NCBI GenBank assembly: GCA_025667525.1
Contig: CM046879.1
Span: forward strand, 365,508,639-365,572,638
Length of the DNA stretch: 64,000 nucleotides
DNA from: Glebionis coronaria
Lineage: Eukaryota > Streptophyta > Magnoliopsida > Asterales > Asteraceae
Direction: 5' to 3'
The notes below the pieces were generated by a model. It was given only the letters and a program-made list of their open reading frames with translations. It searched no databases and was not told the origin of the DNA. Each line of letters starts with the position of its first letter. Positions within the stretch are counted from its first letter, which is position 1. The position numbers and the translations under genes were made by a program. Of the stretch, positions 33,556 through 49,674 are shown piece after piece.

Positions 33556-34790
33556 TTTTATAAGTGTATGTAGATTTTGCGATGGCGAGAATAAGAGTAA
33601 TTTTTGACTCGGCCGTGCGTGTTGAGCACTTAGCTTCGATTCCTTAACTTCATATTAGCTAAGTCTCTTGAATGAGGACGAGAAATGATAGATTTAATTA
33701 TAAGTTACCATGCTAAACGTAGAGTACTCGTATTCTTTCAAAAACTCATGTGTTCTCGTTGTTTGCTTATTCTCCCTTCGCTTGTATATATTTTACTTAA
33801 TAAGTATTAGCTTAGAGGTTTAGTCTTGATTGTTGGTTTCTAGTCTTTTCTAGTAACTTCCATGTAATTAAATTGGGAAGACATTAAGGTATCGCTAGCG
33901 TCACGGTTTTGAAGTATTGGCAACCCAAATAATCGAAAGCTTCACCTAATAATAAGATTTCAAGTGCTCACCTAAATCAAGCAAACAATTTGAAGCTCAC
34001 AAGGCCGAAAAATCTATGCGAAATTGAAAGTGAATTATGCCTTAATCTTTGAAGCTTTAAAGATCCAAAATTTGCTTTAGCGTGAGGATATACGTCTTTG
34101 GCCATAATAAAACCACCGATGAGGAGGATAATAAAAGGTACGGCAAGACCAAAGTCATAATAAAAGCTTCATGGCGAAGTTGAATAAAAGATGGAGGTAA
34201 ACCCATGATAATAAGGCCCATCCGTTAGGGGGCGTATAAAAGTCTTGGTAATAAGTCTCATGTTCAAAATCGTTATAAAACCGTGTTTATCGATCCTTCT
34301 TGTTGACTTAATTTTTTGACATCGTTTTCTATTAGGGGGTTATTAATTCGATGGTTTTGCTTACACCGTTATGACTCTATTTCTAGACCTAAATCTCTAT
34401 CATCGCATAAGTAAAAAATGTATCCTCGTGAACATTCAAGACAAAAATAAAATATAAGAGATACCACTTAGGAAAATGGGAGTCTAACTACGTGATTAGG
34501 GCATATGATTAGTGTTAGTATTACTAATTTATAATGACAATGATCTCGTTACACGCTTGGCATGGAATTGGGGTAAAAATCGAGGACGACGAAATTATTT
34601 TTGACGAAGCATTCACGTGTTCTTATTCTATGAATCTAAACATCCCATTTTGCGACGAAAATCATACATTATATCTAAAACGCAAGTAGTAGTAGTATAG
34701 TAAGTTTATCATTCAATAAAAGTGCATAAAAATGAATTTTGGAGGTGCTAAGATACTTTATTCTAGCATTGCGCGAGGGCACGACAATAG
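33556..34790 (+). mobile_element. Element E 3' non-coding fragment 2
   Basis: Continues 21070-21392 after C. Carries family blocks in order: GAGGACGAGAAATGATAGA (about 33676), a purine-rich middle with AAGGCCCATCCGTTAGGG (34220), AAAATAAAATATAAGAGATA (34444) and ACAATGATCTCGTT (34538). No gene. The coding part of E is not in the window and probably lies left of position 1. Confidence 0.75.
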
Positions 34791-34805
34791 TTTAGTATGG
34801 GGGAG
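34791..34805 (+). promoter_or_regulatory. Element E polypurine tract
   Basis: TTTAGTATGGGGGAG directly before TGATGAGACTGC. Its sequence differs from the AAGTGTAGGGGA form of A, B and D, and E's internal tracts differ in the same way. Confidence 0.75.
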
Positions 34806-34923
34806 TGATGAGACTGCTTTTATACATAGTCTGATTGTCTAAAATGGGCTTAAAATGCATAAAATATCATAAAATGTGCCAAATACATGCTTGTGTTTGT
34901 TCAATGTGTATTTTAGGTACATA
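34806..34923 (+). mobile_element. Element E 3' LTR, piece 1
   Basis: Starts TGATGAGACTGC after the polypurine tract. Interrupted at 34924 by F; its last five bases ACATA are F's duplicated target. Confidence 0.75.
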
Positions 34924-37064
34924 TGTGACAATCCGTCAATTTATGATTGATATTTTTATTCTTAATATTAATTGAAAATATTATTTTAGTGTTACATTAT
35001 GAACTCACTTAATTTTTGGGAAGAAATTTGGATTTACTTCTTGAAGTAGCGTTGACTACGTCTAAACCGGAGGATTCTACATTACGTGCATACGTTTACA
35101 TACACCGTCTTTGGTGACAGTCCGACATTTCAGAAAATAAATTTATCCGTGAATATTATTTTGAAGTTTTAAATTTGTGTTGGTTCATAAACTCACAAAT
35201 TTACGAGAAAAGATTAGGACTTACGATTATAATTTAACGTCCTTTACGACTAAACCGGAAACCTTAGGTTTACGTATTTACGTTTTCGAACTCCGTTTTT
35301 GATGAGACAATTTTTATTAGATTCGTTTTGTGCCGTTGATTCATAATTTATAAAAACATTTTTTGTAAAACGACCGGAGGGCACGTAAATCGAGGAAACT
35401 AGAATCAAGGAATAACCGTAAATTAGTGGGATGAGACAAGTATACACTTGCCCCATCCCACTCAAATGGATGGCTAAACAATGGACACCCAACCTCATGA
35501 GGTGTCAAACTTGTAGTAAACAAGTTACACTTGTTAAGCTAACTTAACCAAGTTAGCTACACACCTACAAAACCACTAGCACTAAACCATTTCCTTTCAT
35601 TTTTCACATGCAAACCACCATTTTTCTCTCCCTTTCTCTCTAATTTCGTCCCATATCCACCATAAACGACCCATTTGATCAAAAATCTAGCCATAACCCA
35701 AGGCTATAATCAACATATGTTGAAGCCTAGTTGAAGTTATGAAGATTGGAGGTGATCTTAACATCCAAAAAGGAGTTTCCATGGAGTTATAGGCTGATTT
35801 TCAAGAAGATAATCATCTATTTGAAGGACCCAAGAAGTTCATTTGCCAAGTTGAAGATTTGATAACAAGAACCAAGTCTTGTTCATCAAAAACCTCATCT
35901 TTTTATCACTATGGTGGTATAAGGATCATACTTCCTATCCTTCTTATTATTTTGATTATGTAATCTTGTATTTCTTTTACTTATGTATATGTATATGATG
36001 ATGAATGATGATTAAAAATATTGTGTGGGGATTTGGTGTTGATAAACATGCTTAAAAGATGAAAAACTATAAGAAACAAGGCTAAAATCTTGTTTAAATT
36101 GTTGGCTGTATAAAATAGTAAAGAATCATATGATGAACTGATAAAAATGGCATAGATTAATAGATATACAGTAAGTAATATGTCTTGTACACATGTGAGA
36201 GTTGGTCATGCAATGGAATCATTGTAATGAGTGAGATATGATCAAAACAAGTTTAAAGTACAAATCTGAGTTTACTGTTTTGGACGATTTTTAGAAAATA
36301 CTTAGAGGCTGATTCAACAGTAGCTATAAAAGAGTTAAATGGAGCACATATCATATAGTTTACGTCATAAACATTTGTGCTTCTATCTCCATATAGAACT
36401 CTAGATATGGCAGTTTTGCTGAACATGAAAATAAAAATCAGATTTTGGAAATTAAAGTATAATAGTATTATATAAGCACTTAAGTAAATATAGTATAAAA
36501 TGTGAAATTAAAACCCACTAACTTATATAATACATTTATATAAACATGTATAAGGATAAATAAATGGACATTTTATAGAAATGATAGTTTGATAAGTTTT
36601 ATAAGTTATAAAACTATAAACATGATTTTTACGACTTTTTCGGCTATTACCGTAAAATTAACGTTTGTGTTAAACAAAACTTAGACGGTTGGACCCGTCT
36701 AATGTAAACCTTTATAAACTCATATACTGATATATAAACATATATAACAAGTAAAAACCGATAAAACCCGAACTATATAACATACGGACATTAACGGACT
36801 AAGTTAACGTTATTGGACTAATAATACAACAAAATGGACTAAGACACATATGAACTTATTATTGGGCTTAACCCATTTGGGCCCAACATATAAAGTATAA
36901 CTACTGATAATATAAGTATGAAATGGATTAATACAAGTTGATGAACTTATAATAGGCTTATTGGACCTAAAACACGTAAATAGGTAAAACTAGTAAACTA
37001 GTATAAAAATTATCGACACATAACACTAAAATGAGTAAATAAGAATATGTAAACCCACTTGATC

Positions 37065-37160
<96 letters not shown>

Positions 37161-38454
37161 CATCATATGTATACATAATTGTTATTTTTATAAAGTCATT
37201 GGGCATGATTCTAAGACGAGTATTATTTGTCTAGGTTTCCGTAATTGAAGCACGTACCGTACGTCCGAATTGCCGATAACCCGCCTTCCCATATCAACGT
37301 GAGTTCATAGCCTCGCACTCTTTTAAATGTTTTTATGAAATGTTTTATAAACCCGCGAGGGAGATAACATGTTAGTTTTTATAAAATAGGACACCATTTG
37401 TCCCGATTGTTTGTTTATTGATTTGGACCCGAATGATTGTATGACCCGATTGTATGACCCGATAAATGATTAAAGGACCCGATAGATGAAATAAAATGGA
37501 TTATTAAAGTTAGGTTATGTCACTAAAAGTCCGATTAGCATGAATTGTAAACTACCGGGATTTGGTAGACGCTTATGCATATAATAGTACTATTTGGGGA
37601 CGATCACCCCAGTTCGCGCCTTGACGGTTGATCCCCGTCGTGCCACATTGATTGGTAAGCGAATTTATGTATTAGAAGATTTCCACAGCGTGACCTTTGT
37701 GACGACACGCGAATTTAGATAGGCAAATTGAGTATCGGGTTAGCTACCCGTTGTTTGGTTTAGTAAGGTAACAATGTCATGCGGCTTATAATAATCCAGT
37801 TAACGAAATACTACTATACGCACCGAATTACGATGTATTGCCTGACTAGCAATACGGGGTCATACTATTGATATTATGTTCGTGTTTTGGTTTTCATAAC
37901 CATATTCATATAATGGTTTTTATTTAACTTTATACAACGTCGTAAGACGTATTGTATGATGTTTTTATGACACTGGCTCGTATAATGATTTTTAAGGCAA
38001 ATGCCTACATTATGATTTTCGATAAGGATTTGTATAAAATGACTTTGGCTATTTTAAGGCCTATTACAAAGATTAGTACAAAATGATTTTTGGTAATAAT
38101 TTTATACCAAAGTTATATTGATGGAATTTATTAAACTCTATGAATTCACTCGGCGTTATCGCTGGCCTTTTCTTTTAACATGTTTTGTCTCAGGTACTTG
38201 AAGGTAATTCTCGGGAAGACGACAAGAATTCATGGCCCGCACTTAAACAATATTTTCCATTCAAATACTTTGTAAAACTTGTATGAAATAATATGACTTG
38301 GGACCTATGTAACTTTGATATTTATGAATGGAAATGCTTTATTATTAATAAACGACGCGATTTTTTGCGTTGTCTATGATATGAGTAATGTGCTATCCCG
38401 TAACACCAACTAGTCTTCCGCTGTATTGAGTTGTATAAATTTGGGGGTGTTACA
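34924..38454 (+). mobile_element. Element F 5' LTR (3,531 bp)
   Basis: TGTGACAATCC...GGTGTTACA, repeated at 44064-47524; flanking ACATA on both sides. Differs from the 3' copy by about 2% plus a TA-repeat expansion at 37069-37158. Contains a GTATTGC/GCAATAC hairpin (37835-37855), ATGACCCGAT repeats (about 37430-37490), and a small frame at 35739 that a TAG interrupts. Confidence 0.95.
37069..37158. repeat. (TA)45 microsatellite in F 5' LTR
   Basis: 90 bp of TA; the 3' LTR has only about 17 bp at the same place (46211-46227), so one copy changed length after insertion. Confidence 0.95.
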
Positions 38455-38457
38455 GTA

Positions 38458-38469
38458 TGGTACCAGAGC
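38458..38469 (+). promoter_or_regulatory. Element F primer binding site
   Basis: TGGTACCAGAGC three bases after the LTR, one mismatch from the initiator tRNA-Met primer site TGGTATCAGAGC common in Tekay and other chromovirus elements. Confidence 0.85.
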
Positions 38470-41325
<2,856 letters not shown>

Positions 41326-41880
41326 CCTAGACTTTTGCCATTAAGGCAAGTTGAAATTGGTATTGATTATATTTCCGGTGCTGCACCTGTGGCTTGTGCA
41401 CTGTACATCAGCACCATCTGAATTAAAGGAATTACCGTACAACTAAGAGAGTTGTCGGAGAAAGATTTTATTCTACCGAGCTCGTCATCATGAAGAGCTA
41501 TGGTGTTATCATTCCTTATATTTATAGATTAATGTGAACTGAGTAAATTGACAATCGAAAACGATACCCATAACTCGAAATGGAAGATTTGTTCGATCAT
41601 TTACAAGGTTCTAGCGTATGTTTTAAAGATTTGATCCACAACATGGTTATCATCAGTTTCGCATCCGCAAAAAAGATTATCTATTCCAATCACTACATCC
41701 AGTACTTGTAATGAACAGTATGAGTTTCACATGATGTCGTTTGGATTGACTATACACATGTAGCATTCATAAATTTGTTGAATCACGTGTGTAGGCTGTA
41801 ATTTGATAAATTCATGCTCGTGATCATTAAGGACCATTTGTTTGTTTATAAGAATAAGAAGGAGTTAATAATTATTTATA
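41326..41880 (+). pseudogene. Element F reverse transcriptase (fossil)
   Basis: Tekay/chromovirus-type RT recognised in pieces across frames: LRQVEIGIDYISGAAPVACA (41348-41400) and SELKELPY, EDLFDHLQGSS (about 41585), GYHQFRIR (about 41650), NEQYEFHMMSFGLT (about 41711), and DKFMLVIIKDHLFVYKNKKE (about 41809) in place of the VIVFIDDILIY catalytic box. Both catalytic Asp are altered and several stops and frameshifts are present. Confidence 0.8.
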
Positions 41881-42959
41881 GATCGCCCTGAATTAACTGA
41901 ACAATAAAAACCTGTACCTTGAATATTTAACATGAGATTTAAGACTTAATCCTTTATATTAGTTGATCGTGTGATTAATAGAAAATGGAATATATTGACT
42001 ATTTAAAAATCAAGAGCCCTTTTAAGACTTTGGGATATACTAAAAAGAAAGTGCAAATATGTCTTGACAAATGTTTTAACAAAGGATTTTTAAGGGATTA
42101 TTCCATTATACACAAATCATTTAACTAAACTCCTGTTTAGGGGTAAATGTTTGTGTCTACCTCAAGATAACCTAAGAAGGATTAAGGAAACCATTTAAAC
42201 CATGACTTGAAATCTGAAACGATAATTTTTACTTTTCAAACTAAGAAAACTTTGACCAAAGTATAAACAAAGGTTTTTCGAACATTTACGAATCTTATTA
42301 AATATTTTCGATAAATCAACCAAAAATCTTGTTAATTAAATTCAAATTATTTTGAACATTTTTATAATTGGTCAAACTAAGAAATTTAAACTTTTAACGT
42401 TTACGCTTCATAAAAATTTAATAATTATTATTTAATTAATTATAATAACTATCGACGTTTTAAACGTCGGATTGAGTAAAACAGATAAAGATAATAGTAA
42501 AGACGAAACTAAACCATAGAAGATATGAAGAAAGAATTTTGAATAAATACGGTTATGATATTTATTTCATCAGGAAAGTGAACGAAATTACTGACACGTT
42601 ATGTAGAAAAGGATAAAGAACCAATTAGGATGTGTTCCTTAGTAATGAAGGTGCAAAATAAAATTGCCAAACAATTTAAATATGAACGATGTTTGTAAAA
42701 AGGATAATATAGATAATAAAAGGGGTTCGCAGCTAATGTGAACCATTAGAATTGAGAAGCCGATAGCGTTAAATTTTTTAAAGACCACTTGTGATTGTCT
42801 AAATATGGAGGATTGTGAGATATAGTTATGTTGGAATCTTGTAAGTATAAGTATTCTATTCCTGTCATTTCTGATTTAATGTATCATTATCAGAAGAAGT
42901 TGTACTGATGGAAAATTATTAAGGCATACACCGCCTTATACATTAGTAAACGTCTAGCT
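41881..42959 (+). pseudogene. Element F RNase H / linker region (unrecognisable)
   Basis: By position this should hold RNase H and the integrase zinc domain. I see no motif that I can support. Sequence is AT-rich with stops in all frames. Confidence 0.4.
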
Positions 42960-43300
42960 ATTACAAAGGTCTCAATTGAATTTGATTCGATTTGGGTCAT
43001 CGTCGACAGACTGACCAAATCTGCTAATATCATTCTCGTTAATGATAAATTCTCGATGAAGAAAATTGACTCTTTTTGTATTTAAAGGAGTTATTTAAGC
43101 ATGGTGTGCCTGTATCGATCATATCTATCAAGATCCTCTCTTCGCATCGAATTTCTAGAAATTTTCTCAGAAGTCATTGGGAACGAACCTTGATGAGAGT
43201 ACTGTTTACCACCCCAAATCGAAGGGACGAGGTAAAGTAATAATACAAAACACTAAAAGTCTTGTTTTATGTTTGAATGATTGACCTTTGGTAATGAACC
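42960..43300 (+). pseudogene. Element F integrase core (fossil)
   Basis: DSIWVIVDRLTKSANIILV (42979-43035) is a clear Tekay-type integrase catalytic segment, followed by FSMKKIDSF. The GVPVSIISDRDPRF block survives only as frameshifted traces (about 43100-43150), and FSEVIGNEP with STVYHPKSKG-like traces lies near 43165-43225. Confidence 0.8.
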
Positions 43301-44046
43301 GTATAATCGTTTTCCTTTGGAAAGATTATCATTGATAATCATCGTATTAGGATTGAGATCGAATCTTGTTAGGATCTAAATATTAGAGCATCTGTAAGCA
43401 GACATACACCCATTGTGAGTTGGACATGTCTTTTAGGTTTAAGGTTTCCTATGATGGCGAACCTAACCTTGCAAATTACCCGACCCGCAAAACCTGAAAT
43501 GATTGTTGAAATTAGGATTTGATTATTGACTGCCAATAGTGGGCAGGAGGTTATGTGAATATGAAAAGTAGATCTTGAAGTGCCAGATGGGTAGCGAAGT
43601 TATGCCAAAAATTTTAACCTTAGAGAAATGAATTAATGATCTGACAAATCATGGGATATAAGTCCCCGTTGTATGGGACCATTGAGATGATGTAAAAGAT
43701 TTGGTTTGAAAGGCATATAAGCTGGATCTACCCTAGGACTTCAAGGACTGCGTGAATTATGTTTCGTAAATCGAACTTGATAAATATCTATCAAGTGAAA
43801 ATCTGAATTCTTCTTAGTAAAGTTTAGATCGGCGAAAAGTTGCATTCATCAGAAACCCGTGAACATCATGGATAGAGAAAGTAAGTCAACATTTAGCCTG
43901 ATCTTATTCCCGTAGTTATGTTTGATGAAACTCGCGAATTGTAATGGATTACACTTATTAGAAAAGACCGAATGTGGAGGAAATACCCACATGGCTTTAA
44001 CTCTATAAGAAGCGAGTAGTAAGATGATCTTTGAGGACAAAGATCC
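43301..44046 (+). pseudogene. Element F 3' pol remnant
   Basis: Corresponds by position to the integrase C-terminus. Short traces of the conserved pol end occur near 43830-43870. It ends GAGGACAAAGATCCTGTTTAG, close to the usual chromovirus pol end. No intact frame. Confidence 0.5.
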
Positions 44047-44063
44047 TGTTTAGGGGTAAATGC
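44047..44063 (+). promoter_or_regulatory. Element F polypurine tract region
   Basis: TGTTTAGGGGTAAATGC directly before the 3' LTR. Confidence 0.7.
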
Positions 44064-47000
44064 TGTGACAATCCGTCAATTTATGATTGATATTTTTATT
44101 CTCAATATTTAAATGAAAATATTATTTTAATGTTACATTATGAACTCACTTAATTTTTGGGAAGAAAATTGGATTTACTTCTTGAAGTAGCATCGACTAC
44201 GTCTAAACCGGAGGATTCTACGTTACGTGCTTACGTTTACATACACCGTCTTTGGTGACAGTCCGACATTTCAGAAAATAAATTTATCCGTGAATATTAT
44301 TTTGGAGTTTTAAATTTGTGTTGGTTCATAAACTCACAAATTTACGAGAAAAGATTAGGACTTACGATTATAATTTAACGTCCTTTACGACTAAACCGGG
44401 AACCTTAGGTTTACGTATTTACGTTTTCGAACTCCGTTTTTGATGAGACAATTTTTATTAGATTCGTTTTGTGCCGTTGATTCATAATTTATAAAAAACG
44501 TTTTTCGTAAAACGACCCGAGGGCACGTAAATCGAGGAAACTAGAATCAAAGAATACCCGTAAATTAGTGGGACGAGACAAGTATACACTTGCCCCACCC
44601 CACTCAAAGGGATGGCTAAACAATGGACACCCCACCTCATGAGGTGTCAAACTTGTAGTAAACAAGTTACACTTGTTAAGCTAACTTAACCAAGTTAGCT
44701 ACACACCTACAAAACCACTAGCACTAAACCATTTCCTTTCATTTTTCACATGCAAACCACCATTTTTCTCTCCCTTGCTCTCTAATTTCGTCCCATATCC
44801 ACCATAAACCACCCCTTTGATCAAAAATCTAGCCATAACCCAAGGCTATAATCAACATATGTTGAAGCCTAGTTGAAGTTATGAAGATTGGAGGTGATCT
44901 TAACATCCAAAAAGGAGTTTCCATGGAGTTATGGGCTGATTTTCAAGAAGATTATCATCCATTTGAAGGATCCAAGAAGTTCATTTGTCAAGTTGAAGAT
45001 TTGATAACAAGAACCAAGTCTTGTTCATCAAAAACCTCATCTTTTCATCACTATGGTGGTATAAGGATCATTCTTCCTATCCTTCTTATTATTTTGATTA
45101 TGTAATCTTGTATTTCTTTTACTTATGTATATGTATATGATGATGAATGATGATTAAAAATATTGTGTGGGGATTTGGTGTTGATAAACATGCTTAAAAG
45201 ATGAAAAAACTATAAGAAAAAAGGCTAAAATCTTGTTTAAATTGTTGGCTGTATAAAACAGTAAAGAATCATATGATGAACTGATAAAAATGGCATATAT
45301 TAATAGATATACAGTAAGTAATATGTCTTGTACACATGTGAGAGTTGGTCATGCAATGGAATCACTGTAATGAGTGAGATATGATGAAAACAAGTTTAAA
45401 GTACAAATCTGAGTTTACTGTTTTGGACGATTTTTAGAAAATACTTAGAGGCTGATTCAACAGTAGCTATAAAAGAGTTAAATGGAGCAAATATCATGTA
45501 GTTTACGTCATAAAAATTTGTGCTTCTATCTCCATATAGAACTCTAGATATGGCAGTTTTGGTGAACATGAAAATAAAAATCAGATTTTGGAAATTAAAG
45601 TATAATAGTATTATATAAGCACTCAAGTAAATATAGTATAAAATGTGAAATTAAAACCCACTAACTTATATAATACATTTATATAAACATGTATAAGGAT
45701 AAATAAATGGACATTTTATAAAAATGATAGTTTGATAAGTTTTATAAGTTATAAAACTATAAACATGATTTTTACGACTTTTTCGGCTATTACCGTAAAA
45801 TTAACGTTTTTGTTAAACAAAACTTAGATGGTTGGACCCGTCTAATGTAAACCTTTATAAACTCATATACTGATATATAAACATATATAACAAGTAAAAA
45901 CCGATAAAACCCGAACTATATAACATACGGACATTAACGGACTAAGTTAACGTTATTGGACTAATAATACAACAAAATGGACTAAGACACATATGAACTT
46001 ATTATTGGGCTTAACCCATTTGGGCACAACATATAAAGTATAACTACTGATAATATAAGTATGAAATGGATTAATACAAGTTTATGAACTTATAATAGGC
46101 TTATTGGACCTAAAACACGTAAATAGGTAAAACTAGTAAACTAGTATAAAAATTATCGACACATAACAATAAAATGAGTAAATAAGAATATGTAAACCCA
46201 CTTGATCATCATATATATATATATATAATCATCATATGTATACATAATTGTTATTTTTATAAATTCATTGGACATGATTCTAAGACGAGTATTATTTGTC
46301 TAGGTTTCCGTAATTGAAGCACGTACCGTACGTCCGAATTGCCGATAACCCGCCTTCCCATATCAACGTGAGTTCATAGCCTCGCACTCTTTTAAATGTT
46401 TTTATGAAATGTTTTATAAACCCGCGAGGGAGATAACATGTTAGTTTTTATAAAATAGGACACCATTTGTCCCGATTGTTTGTTTATTGATTTGGACCCG
46501 AATGATTGTATGACCCGATTGTATGATCCGATAAATGATTAAAGGACCCGATAGATGAAATAAAATGGATTATTAAAGTTAGGTTATGTCACTAAAAGTC
46601 CCATTAGCATGAATTATGAACTACCGGGATTTGGTAGACGCTTATGCATATAATAGTACTATTTGGGGACGATCACCCCAGTTCGCGCCTTGACGGTTGA
46701 TCCTCGTCGTGCCACATTGATTGGTAAGCGAATTTATGTATGAGAAGATTTCCATAGCGTGACCTTTGTGACGACACGCGAATTTAGATGGGCAAATTGA
46801 GTATCGGGTTAGCTACCCGTTGTTTGGTTTAGTAAGGTAACAATGTCATGCGGCTTATAATAATCCAGTTAACGAAATACTACTATACGCACCGAATTAT
46901 GATGTATTGCCTGACTAGCAATACGGGGTCATACTATTGATATTATGTTCGTGTTTTGGTTTTCATAACCATATTCATATAACGGTTTTTATTTAACTTT

Positions 47001-47524
47001 ATACAACGTCGTAAGACGTATTGTATGATGTTTTTACGACACTGGCTCGTATAATGATTTTTAAGGCAAATGCCTACATTATGATTTTCGATAAGGATTT
47101 GTATAAAATGACTTTGGCTATTTTAAGGCCTATTACAAAGATTAGTACAAAATGATTTTTGGTAATAATTTTATACCAAAGTTATATTGATGGAATTTAT
47201 TAAACTCTATGAATTCACTCGGCGTTATCGCTGGCCTTTTCTTTTAACATGTTTTGTCTCAGGTACTTGAAGGTAATTCTCGGGAAGACGACAAGAATTC
47301 ATGGCCCGCACTTAAACAATATTTTCCATTCAAATACTTTGTAAAACTTGTATGAAATAATATGACTTGGGACCTATGTAACTTTGATATTTATGAATGG
47401 AAATGCTTTATTATTATTAAACGACGCGATTTTTTTGCGTTGTCTATGATGTGAGTAATGTGCTATCCCGTAACACCAACTAGTCTTCCGCTGTATTGAG
47501 TTGTATAAATTTGGGGGTGTTACA
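44064..47524 (+). mobile_element. Element F 3' LTR (3,461 bp)
   Basis: Direct repeat of 34924-38454. Ends GGTGTTACA and is followed by ACATA, completing the target duplication. Confidence 0.95.
44881..45105 (+). CDS. Small open frame inside F 3' LTR (74 codons), hypothetical
   Basis: Starts MKIGGDLNIQKGVSMELWAD and ends in a hydrophobic run (ILPILLIILIM). The copy in the 5' LTR (from 35739) is alike but TGG for Trp is TAG. I do not recognise it; it may simply be open by chance in a transcribed leader. Confidence 0.2.
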   Translation: MKIGGDLNIQKGVSMELWADFQEDYHPFEGSKKFICQVEDLITRTKSCSSKTSSFHHYGGIRIILPILLIILIM

Positions 47525-48149
47525 ACATATATTGAGAAAATGGAAAAAGATCACAAGAAACAAGCAAAGACGAACACGGGAAACGAAGCCGCACAATGAA
47601 CTGGGCCCTAGAGTTGATTTTCCAAGAAAAACCCTTGAAGAATTGAACATTGTACAAGAAGGGTCCTCCGTTACTGAAGAATGACACTTTTAAACCCTTG
47701 TATATCCATAATTAGAAGTTTGGTCCTTAAAGATTGTCAAAATTACAAAAAGGACCCTCAACTTTGAAGAATTGGCAAGAATGGTCCCTCATATTTGAAG
47801 ACTTGTCACTTTTATTCCTCCACAAAGTCAACAATACAAGTCAAGACCTTGAAGATTGAAGATATTACAAGAATCACCCTTCAAATATCATCAAATGGCA
47901 AGAAATACCCTTGAAAATACTTTGCAAAACTTTTTGGGGCAAAAGTATGAAAAACAAAACTTGCTTATAAAGGGAAATACAGTTTTTGCTTATTAAAACT
48001 AAAATGAAAAGAGAAAGAAAGAAGAGGGGTGATAATTGCCAAGACAAGAAAGAAACCTAGACCAATGAAACCATGACGCGTGCCCCACTATCTCCATTCA
48101 GCCAATCACACTTCACCAATTAGCCACATCTACCAATCCACTTAACCGG
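47525..48149 (+). mobile_element. Element E 3' LTR, piece 2
   Basis: E sequence between F (duplication ACATA at 47525) and D (duplication ACCGG at 48145-48149). No gene; several GAAGA-rich short repeats. Confidence 0.7.
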
Positions 48150-49660
48150 TGATATTATGATTTTCATTGGGTTCAAAATATTTCTCGGAATCCTCTCGAA
48201 TTGATCTCAGTTAAAAATGGAATGACTTGTTCTTGGTGACAAAAAGTGGATTTGGTTTTCTATTCTACTAAACAGGTAAGTGAATAAAATGGTAATGAAG
48301 TAAACTTAAAACAAGCAACAAATAATAAGCAAAACTTGAATTAATACTGGAAAAATACCCTACGCGGAATGTAACACCATTCGGAAAGTTCCCCTATGCG
48401 GAATGTTGTTCTATTCGGAATATTTGATGCTATTCGGAAAGATTGCTATGCGGAATAAAAAGCTCAATTCGGAAAACTTGCCCTATGTGGAAAAATAAGC
48501 TTATTCGGAAAAACCTGGCTATTCGGAATATTTTGCTTATGCGGAAAAATGTTGCTCTATGCGGAATAATAGAAACCATGCGGAAAAATTAGTCCATTCG
48601 GAAAATATGACCATGCGGAAAAATTAGCTTGTTCGGAAAGTAAAGCCTATTCGGAATATAAGGGCTATTCGGAAAAATGTTCCGAATAAGGAAACTGAGA
48701 AACGGCTATGCGGAATATCCAGAATATTCCGAGTAATGAAACGAAAACACCCCTATTCGGAATATTTGAAAATGTTCCGAATAAGGGAAACACAAAATGG
48801 CCTATTCGGAAAGTCTGGGAACGAAGAACAGTAACAGCAGCGATATAACAGGGGACACGGATTTTACTCAAAATCAACTCCAATACTTAAAAAGGTTTTA
48901 CCAAACTAACCAATAATCATTAACATACCATAAGAAACAAATCCCAACAATAAAAACACTAAATCAACAACTTTTTGTAATCAAACTTGAATCAAATAAG
49001 AAACTTAGAAACTTGCAAACAAGATGAATAGAAAGATGGAATGGATTGATTAATGTAAAAGTAACAAGGTTAATGGTTTAGGATTACAAGATTGAAAGAA
49101 AAAGATGAAAATTACCAAACTCCCTAATGGAGTTGGTGATGGAACGAACCTAAGTTACTGGAAAAAGGAAAATGAAGCTAACTCCCTAATTGTGTGAAGG
49201 GAGTTTCTATTTATACTCCTAGTGGTTGGTTGGTGAGTGGGCTTTCTCCTTTTCTTCTTGTCTTCTCGTCTTTTCAGAAAAGTTGACGTTTTCGATTCGG
49301 ATTCGGGATTTGTCGTCGATTAAATCCAACTCGTCTTTTAATTTCTTCGTTAAATAGACTCGAGTTTCTTCGACTTATGAAAATCTTCCGTCTTTAGTCC
49401 TTTTCTTCGATAAATCTTCGAATAGGCCCAGTGACTTCAAATCTTTTGCATCTCTTGGACAATAGACTTCGTCTTCAGTCTTTTTCCTTGATAAAACCCG
49501 TGAAATCCCATGTTTTCTTTAATATTCATCCGGTTAGCTCTGAAAACACAATAAACACAAAAACCACGCATAATTCCAAACAAATGATATTAAATACGTG
49601 TTTTGGTCTTGTTTTAGCCCGAATTAAGTGGTAAAAGGATGGGTGTTTACACACCTATCA
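48150..49660 (-). mobile_element. Element D 3' LTR (1,511 bp)
   Basis: TGATATTATGA...CTATCA, same length as 57452-58962 with about five differences seen by eye. TATA box complement at 49208-49215. TTCGGAAT/GCGGAAT array at 48363-48815. Confidence 0.96.
48363..48815 (-). repeat. TTCCG-core array in D 3' LTR
   Basis: About 25 copies of TATTCGGAA or TATGCGGAA on the + strand (TTCCGAATA/TTCCGCATA in element sense) at about 15-25 bp spacing; repeated at 57665-58117. Same LTR slot and same TTCCG core as element B's array, but a different unit. Confidence 0.85.
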
Positions 49661-49674
49661 AATCCCCTACACTT
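49661..49674 (-). promoter_or_regulatory. Element D polypurine tract
   Basis: Minus strand AAGTGTAGGGGATT abutting the LTR, identical to A and B. Confidence 0.88.

Noticed and set aside
48665..48883. Identical 72-codon frames in both D LTRs (also 57967-58185)
   Set aside because: They translate the TTCCG repeat array; identity follows from the LTRs being nearly identical.
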